Position numbers and translations under genes: made by a program. From NCBI RefSeq assembly GCF_000247695.1, contig NW_004624751.1:19399119-19463118 (forward strand): a DNA stretch of 64,000 bases, in the 5' to 3' direction. Positions 58,291-64,000 of the stretch are shown piece after piece. A model generated the notes under the pieces. The model did not search any database. It had not been told where the DNA came from and saw only the letters and a program-made list of their open reading frames with translations. Position 1 is the first letter of the stretch. Each line of letters opens with the position of its first letter. Origin of the DNA: Heterocephalus glaber. Its lineage: Eukaryota > Chordata > Mammalia > Rodentia > Bathyergidae.

Positions 58291-59539
58291 TGTATAAAAT
58301 GCTTTCTTAAGAATGAATAAAAGAATAAAATTATTTTAAAACTACTATTTGAACTTGAAAATTGATTGATCATTGCTTATCTTTGGGTATAAATCAAATT
58401 GAACTGATTAGTTTTATGTTGTAATTCACTTTCCGAGAAACTTTTAAGTGACAAATTCTATACTAGGTTGAATGTAATACACATTTCTAATCTTTGCTGA
58501 ATTATGCAAATGAAAGAACTCATCCAGTTCTATAAATAACATTCATTTTCATTTGTACCTGTGAGGTTTGTCTTTCATGCAGTAGGTCCATAAACATCAT
58601 ATACTTTCTTTAGATTAAGTAACTCTATTATTAATTATTTTATATTTTAATCTTATTCATAATAATTTATTTTCTTCTTGATTTTTAAGAACAGTGATTG
58701 TTTCAATATAAAATTTACATGCATATTTCTTCATCTAAGTATATTTGTTCAATTTTACTCTCTGCAAATAAAAACAAAATATTATATGACTAACAAGATT
58801 AATAAACTCTGCTGTATCACATTTGGTTACCAGAGAGGAACAATAAAAAGACTAACATTAAGAAAATACACAATTGCATTTATGGAATGACAGAGAAATC
58901 TTCAAGAATGTAGTGTGCTGCTCCTAGTATTGTGAACTAGCTCCTTTCAAAGGTATCTTTATATCACCTTAATCAAAAAGAATGGCTAAGCAAAGTGGAA
59001 AATGGGATGATGTGGTGCTTAATGTATCACATACTTCCATGAACTTCAAAGATTCAAGGGACCAAGGTGCCAGAGAATAGAGTAACCAGTTTAGGACACA
59101 TTCACATTTGATTCTGTGTCTCTCTCTGAGGCATTTGCCAACCTGAAATAGGCAGTTTGAGAGACTTAGACATCAAGCCATGATTGCTGATATTGTTTGC
59201 ACACAGTAGGGATGAATGTTGCGGGTGAAAAACAGAGACTCTAAGTACCCCAGGCTTTCATTTACAACAGAAAGAGAACTACATCTGTGTTAATAAGATA
59301 TATCCCAATGTTCTTAAAATCTAAGCTGGACTTGAATAAGTTCAGCTGTTGATTATTTAAAGTGATCTGCCAAACTCAGTTAATTATCTTCCATAAACAG
59401 AAAGCTATATTTTATTGAAGATATAATAGTATACAGAACCGAGAAATTTCAACTCCTGTTCTCCCACCACCCCAGTCTCTCTTTCTCCCTTCTCTTATCT
59501 CTCATTCCAAAAACCTCTATTCAATCATCAACCAGGAAA
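58291..59539. other. No gene recognised
   Basis: AT-rich, with a short CT-rich patch at 59460-59510. The 70-residue frame at 58678-58890 has no motif. Confidence 0.55.
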
Positions 59540-60344
59540 GTCAAATCTAGAAACTGATTGGAACCATAAAGAAATACGAAAATAGCCACAGGCCTATTGA
59601 AAATCTGATACAAGACTATTCAGAAAGATGCTTTAAATAATAAAAAATATATATAAATTACATGATGGGAAGGAGAAGACTAGTAGAAAGAGAAACCTAT
59701 AAAAAGATTTACATTGAAACTCTAGAACTGACAAACTTAATAACTAGAACTCAATATGTAGGCTTGCTAAGAAATTAGATAATGATGAAAAGAGAATTAA
59801 ATCAAAGTTAGAAAAAGAGAAGAGACACAGATAGAACAAGGGAAAAAAATTAAATACAAAAAAGAGTGTAAGATACACATATATTTGGAGTCCTAAGGGA
59901 ATAAGAGTGAGAGAATGAGGCAAAAACAATATTTCAAAAACTAGTATGTGGGCAGTTTGCCTAAATATATCCAATAATATAAAAATGAACCGATATAAAA
60001 CATTAACAGAATAAATATAAATAAAACTATATATTTTCACGCACTGTAGTACAAGTGAAATACACCAAACAAAAATAGAAAAATCTCAAAAGTTGACAGG
60101 ATCGTGATACATGGTGAAACATGTTACAAGGAACAGTTTTGATATGTGCAAACAGTAACACATGGATGACAAAGAGTGATACCTTAGAAGAACATGCCAA
60201 ATAATAATCCTGCAAACTGTAACTATATCTTTATCAACAAAATCAAATAATATTTCTCAGGCATACATTAATTAAGGTAATGTATCACAAGCAGAAAATT
60301 TAAACATATAAGATAATGCTTCAGGCAGTAAGAAAATGACACTG

Positions 60345-60527
60345 AATAAAACCTAGAAAAAAATAAAAAAAAATAAAAATAGGGAGGGGTGGAGGGGGTG
60401 AAGGGAGGGCAGGGGAATGGGGAAAAAATAAGAACCAAGAAAGCCTATGTAAAGGTGCAAATTTCCAATGATGAATGTCGTTATACTGTATACCTAAAAT
60501 GTACGAATAAAATTAATTTTTTAAAAA
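60345..60527 (+). mobile_element. 5'-truncated L1 3' UTR
   Basis: GGGAGGGGTGGAGGGGG polypurine tract, ATAAGAACCAAGAAAGCC, TGCAAATTTCCAATGATGAA, TATACCTAAAATGTACGAAT and AATAAAATTAATTTTTT tail. The G-rich tract is the known G-quadruplex-prone feature of mammalian L1 3' UTRs. Sense counterpart of 5614 and 54220. Confidence 0.8.
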
Positions 60528-60596
60528 GACAGGGCAAATACATGATTTTTTTAAAAAAGTGTCATATGGTTTAGAGATTTAAAAATAATTTTTAGG

Positions 60597-60670
60597 GGGC
60601 CAGGGATTTAGCTCAGTGGTTCCACCTCTTGCCTTGCAAGCACAAGGTCCCAAGTTCAATGCCCCGGTAC
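60597..60670 (+). mobile_element. ID-like SINE truncated by gap
   Basis: GGCCAGGGATTTAGCTCAGT (A box) and CAAGTTCAATGCCCCGGTAC (B box). The tail is lost in the following N run. Confidence 0.93.
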
Positions 60671-60770
60671 NNNNNNNNNNNNNNNNNNNNNNNNNNNNNN
60701 NNNNNNNNNNNNNNNNNNNNNNNNNNNNNNNNNNNNNNNNNNNNNNNNNNNNNNNNNNNNNNNNNNNNNN
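60671..60770. other. Assembly gap (100 N)
   Basis: Exactly 100 N, starting at the point where the SINE poly-A tail should begin. Confidence 0.99.
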
Positions 60771-61214
60771 TATCATTAAAAAGTTATCAAAACGTACTTT
60801 TAAAAAAGTAAATGGACTAGAAATGTCCTCAGATTTTTCTATTTCATAAGAAGTTGCAAATACAATAGATACTATATTTTAATAAATCTGAGGTACACTA
60901 GAGTTTAAGAAGATAAGAATTCATAATATAATATGAAAGTGATCATTAAAAGAATAGCTAAGTAATGAATAACTAAGAAACTGAAAGATGAATGTAATTA
61001 CAAGAACATTTAATCAATTCAAAATAATACCAGAAAGGAAGCAAAAATGTAATACAATGAGTAATACAGGAAGAGCTATATGGCAAATTTAAAATCAAAT
61101 ATATTAATGAATATATTAATTATAAAAGCAATAAACAATAAAATGTTTAGAATATAGTAAAGATTAAAAACTTACATATATGCTGCTTACAACAGAATGA
61201 ATGAAACAAAAATA

Positions 61215-61716
61215 TTTTTTAAAAGTTAAAACTGAGAGTTAACACAACATTCCACCTCACCCCAGAAAGAATGGCTGCTATCATGAAATCAATCAATAAC
61301 AAATGCTGGTGGGGCTGTGGGGAAAGAGGAGCCCTACTCCACTGTTGGTAGGAGTGTAGACTGGTGAAACCACTGTGGAAATCAGTACGGAGATACCTCA
61401 AAGAACTAGGACTGGAAGTCCCATTTGACCCAGCTATTCCTCTGCTGGGTATCTTCCCCAAAGAATTAAAAGAATCATGTCACAGTGATATATGTGCACC
61501 CATGTTCACAGAAGCACAATTTTTAATAGCTAAAACTTGGAAACAACTCAATTGCCCATCAACCGGAGAGTGGATAAAGAAAATGTGTTTTTTTAAGAAA
61601 ATGGAGTACTACTCAGCCATAAAAAATGAGAAATTAGAGACATTTATAGCTAAATGGATGAACATTGAGGTCATTATATTGCATACCTAAAACGCACCAA
61701 TAAAATTAATTTTAAA
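61215..61716 (+). mobile_element. L1 ORF2 C terminus and 3' end
   Basis: A 5'-truncated, comparatively young L1. The frame at 61364-61690 holds about 108 uninterrupted residues of the ORF2 C terminus (PLWKSVRRYLKELGLEVPFD, DPAIPLLGIFPKE, LIAKTWKQLNCPS, MEYYSAIKNEK). The cysteine-region remnant NKCWWGCGERGALLHC-like precedes it around 61295-61345. After the stop comes a very short end, TATTGCATACCTAAAACGCA, and an AATAAAATTAATTTTAAAA tail, with most of the usual 3' UTR deleted. Confidence 0.9.
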
Positions 61717-61867
61717 AAACTGAAAAGATAGTGCGCTCAAACACTAAAGAATTGGTGATTGTTTTGTTAATAGTATTGGTGTAAGAAGTGATAGCAAAGA
61801 TACAAAAAAATATATACTTTTTAATAAGAAATGACTCACTCCAATAAAATGCTTTTACAGTTCAGCA

Positions 61868-62021
61868 TTTTTTTTTCCTTTTTTGAGACAGGGTTTCACT
61901 ACGCATTTCAGGCTGACCTAGAACTCACTATGTAACCGAGGCTGGCCTCAAATTCGAGGTAATTCTACTGACTCAGCTTCCCCAGTGCTGGGATTACAGA
62001 CATAATATCCCACGTCCAGCC
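61868..62021 (-). mobile_element. B1 SINE
   Basis: T run, TTTTGAGACAGGGTTTCACT, two CTCACTATGTAA/GGCTG segments, CAGTGCTGGGATTACAGAC and a CCCACGTCCAGCC end (plus strand). TTCAGCA and CTCAGCA flank it as a short duplication. Confidence 0.93.
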
Positions 62022-62210
62022 AGCTCAGCAAATTTGAAGAACTACAATAATGTAACTAATGATTATGATTAAAATACAGGCATGAAAAACTTACAGACCT
62101 AAAAGACAAGTGAGAAATACATAGCCATTCTGTGATGATTTAATTTGTACACTTTGATTTCAATATAAACCACTGCTAATAAAAAATTTTGACAATAATG
62201 TCATTTGGAA

Positions 62211-62383
62211 GCCAGACACAATGGCACACACCTAGAGGCTGAGACAGAAGCATTAGTTCAAGGCAGCCTGAGCTATATAGCAAGTTCAAGGCCAGCCTGG
62301 ATTACACATCTAGGTCCATCTCAAATAAATGAATGAATAACTGAATGAATAAACAAACAAACAAATAAATAAAAAAATAAAAA
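62211..62383 (+). mobile_element. B1 SINE
   Basis: AAGCCAGACACAATGGCACA, AGGCTGAGACAGAAGCATTA, a duplicated GCCTGAGCTATATAGCAAG/GCCAGCCTGG part, and a long AATGAATAAACAAACAAATA-type tail. The stretch before the tail lacks some left-monomer sequence. Confidence 0.9.
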
Positions 62384-63526
62384 GGCCATTGAGCAACAGG
62401 GCAATTCAGTGTGGATCTGTCACACAATGTATGTTTGGAAAGATGACAGTTTCAGATTATGAGATTCTTGGTCAAATATACTATGGTAAGGTCTCTGTTT
62501 TTACCCATAAGCAATAAATGTCTAGAAAAGATTTTATCAATATGTAAGAATGACACAATTTTACTTGCTTTAAAAGATTATTCTTACAATAGTATAGAAA
62601 GTGTATTGGAAGGGATAATCCAGGAAAAACAAACAAACAATGTCACTGTGGTAGTAATTATGAAACTTTAGAACAAAAGATTTTAGTGCTGTCTAAGAAA
62701 TAAAATTGATAAGACCTAATTATTAGCTTAAAATTAGATTTTTAGAGAAATTGGATTTTTGTTCTATGTAGTTATATATAAAGCAGTACCATTGGCTTAT
62801 GTAGGTAATACATAATAAAAGCCAAGGTTGGAAGGAGTGATTATAATGATTTTAAAGATATAATGAAGTTATAAAACATTGTATTGAATCAGGCTTTTCT
62901 GGGGTTCATGACTGAAAATCTGGTAGTTTTGGATATACACAAGATAAGGTTGTGAGATAGGAAGGAGAAGTAGAAGAGTCCCAAGAGATATCTTTTTCAA
63001 TAAAGGATTCATTTGTAAAAAGATGTTCAGTATTTTATTTCAAAAGACAACATACACTTTTTAAGAAATCAAATCTGTGATTTAACAGTCATGCATACAA
63101 AAAACAGACACACAGATTGGTCAAGTTAGTATTTTAAAACATTTTGTACATATAATATGAATAACTACATGTTTTAATGTTTCTGTTTCAATGAGATGAA
63201 TTACAAATATATTCTCATGATTTTTTTAAAGTTTATAAAGAACAGTTAGTCAGACATGCACACACACATGTATAATGATTTGCTTGAAATATTTTGGTTC
63301 ACAGAATTTACTTCTCAGAAATTGTATGATACATTGATAATTTCTAAACAGAGTTTAGAATATTGGTAAATGTAGCAAGGGAATATTTGGTAGCCAAATA
63401 TAGGGTGAAAAATAAATAGCAGTGAGTGACCAATGAGGTTTTCATGATTAGCTGGGTTTTATTCTAATCTACTGCCTCTAAAATTGAGACAGGGAAGGGA
63501 TACAAACATTTTATCAGATCACCATG
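62384..63526. other. No gene recognised
   Basis: AT-rich DNA; the 70-residue frame at 62459-62671 has no motif. Confidence 0.55.
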
Positions 63527-63528
63527 TA

Positions 63529-64000
63529 CAGGGGCTGATTAAAAAAAAAGTGTGTATTTAAAATTTAAAATGTGTTACAATAAAAGACGTGTTGCTATTA
63601 ATCCCCTTCAAAATACTCCCCCTCACATGGAACACACTCGTCATTCTTGGCATTTACTGAAGCAGTTCTGGAAGTTCTCTTCTGTTAGTGTCTTTATCAG
63701 GTGTGATTAAAAATATGATGAATGCTGTTGCTGCATGCCATCCAATGAAAAGGCAGGCTCTAAACTCATTGTACTGTAATATGTCCTCACGTGCCTTATT
63801 CACTAGATATGGCACCGGGCAAATTATGCCTCTTCCCTAAAGTCAAAATTACCTTCAGGGCTTAGAGGCAGCTAAGACACAGCAATTAAAGACACTCATG
63901 AAAGAAGTCTTCTGGAACTGCTTCAGAAAGTGTCAAGAACAGTATGATGAGTGTTTTTGATCTGAGGGGGGAGTGTTTTGAGGGTAATACAAGGAAATGT
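63529..64000 (-). mobile_element. Palindromic mariner-derived element, copy 2 (partial)
   Basis: Begins after a TA with CAGGGGCTGATTAAAAAA, the counterpart of the terminal repeat of copy 1. The left arm (63529-63700) is the transposase 3' end on the minus strand; the right arm (from about 63785) is the same region on the plus strand. The right arm carries a clear PHVPYSLDMAPGKLCLFPKV remnant of the transposase DDE-proximal segment, then EVFWNCFRKCQEQYDECF before stops. The spacer (about 63700-63785) aligns in reverse with that of copy 1 (about 3395-3480). The window ends before the right terminus. Confidence 0.75.

Larger units (their letters stand above)
59540..61214 (+). mobile_element. Old L1M ORF1/ORF2-start region, interrupted
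   Basis: A-rich sequence whose phrase order matches the ORF1 to ORF2 junction of old L1M elements, seen in 59750-60340 and resuming at 60780-61214. The last part, with CATATATGCTGCTTACAACA near 61176, matches the start of the endonuclease domain. A younger L1 end (60345-60527), an ID SINE and a gap interrupt it. No frame survives. Confidence 0.5.

Noticed and set aside
1..64000. CRISPR array, operon, prophage or other prokaryotic system
   Set aside because: No regularly spaced direct repeats, no dense coding, and the repeat content is mammalian.

Overview
This looks like nuclear DNA from a placental mammal, almost certainly a rodent outside the mouse/rat family. The evidence is the repeat mix. 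There are many tRNA-derived ID-like SINEs with visible A and B boxes, 7SL-derived B1 monomers, fused B1+ID dimers, many ERVL-MaLR LTRs, several L1 generations, and old L2, MIR and hAT-type relics. B1-ID dimers are reported from squirrel- and dormouse-related lineages; I lean to that group or to beaver and its relatives, but cannot settle the species. The sequence is AT-rich. It contains two 100-N assembly gaps (40595-40694 and 60671-60770).

I found no exon of a conserved protein-coding gene, no functional RNA gene, no operon and no CRISPR array. It reads as an intergenic or intronic gene-poor segment. Most open frames come from retroelements, purine/pyrimidine tracts or random AT-rich sequence. 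The best protein-coding signal is an apparently full-length, uninterrupted retrocopy of RBIS (C8orf59) on the minus strand at 10093-10564. It has a 16-bp target-site duplication and a TT/AAAA insertion site. A second RNA-derived relic is a 3'-truncated U2 snRNA copy at 4639-4671 between perfect 16-bp repeats.

Layout. 0-9 kb: a microsatellite, a palindromic mariner-derived element, LTR-like repeats, the U2 relic, three L1 3' ends and a MaLR internal region with its 3' LTR. 9-20 kb: sparse SINEs, the RBIS retrocopy and L2 pieces, including a minus-strand L2 split by a B1-ID dimer. 20.4-26.6 kb: a long, broken L1 carrying a MaLR LTR, an ID-like SINE and a probable hAT micro-insertion. 27-45 kb: MaLR/MLT1 LTRs, MIR, hAT relics, a possible second class of LTR and more SINEs. 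46-59 kb: L2, MIR, SINEs, MaLR LTRs and a GC-richer island next to a G-rich purine tract. 59.5-62.4 kb: an old L1M invaded by younger L1 ends and SINEs. 63.5-64 kb: a second copy of the palindromic mariner element, in opposite orientation and running off the window.

The best candidate for something under-described is this fold-back mariner family. Two copies 60 kb apart share the same internal inversion junction, so the rearranged form itself appears to have transposed. No new enzymatic or defence system is visible.
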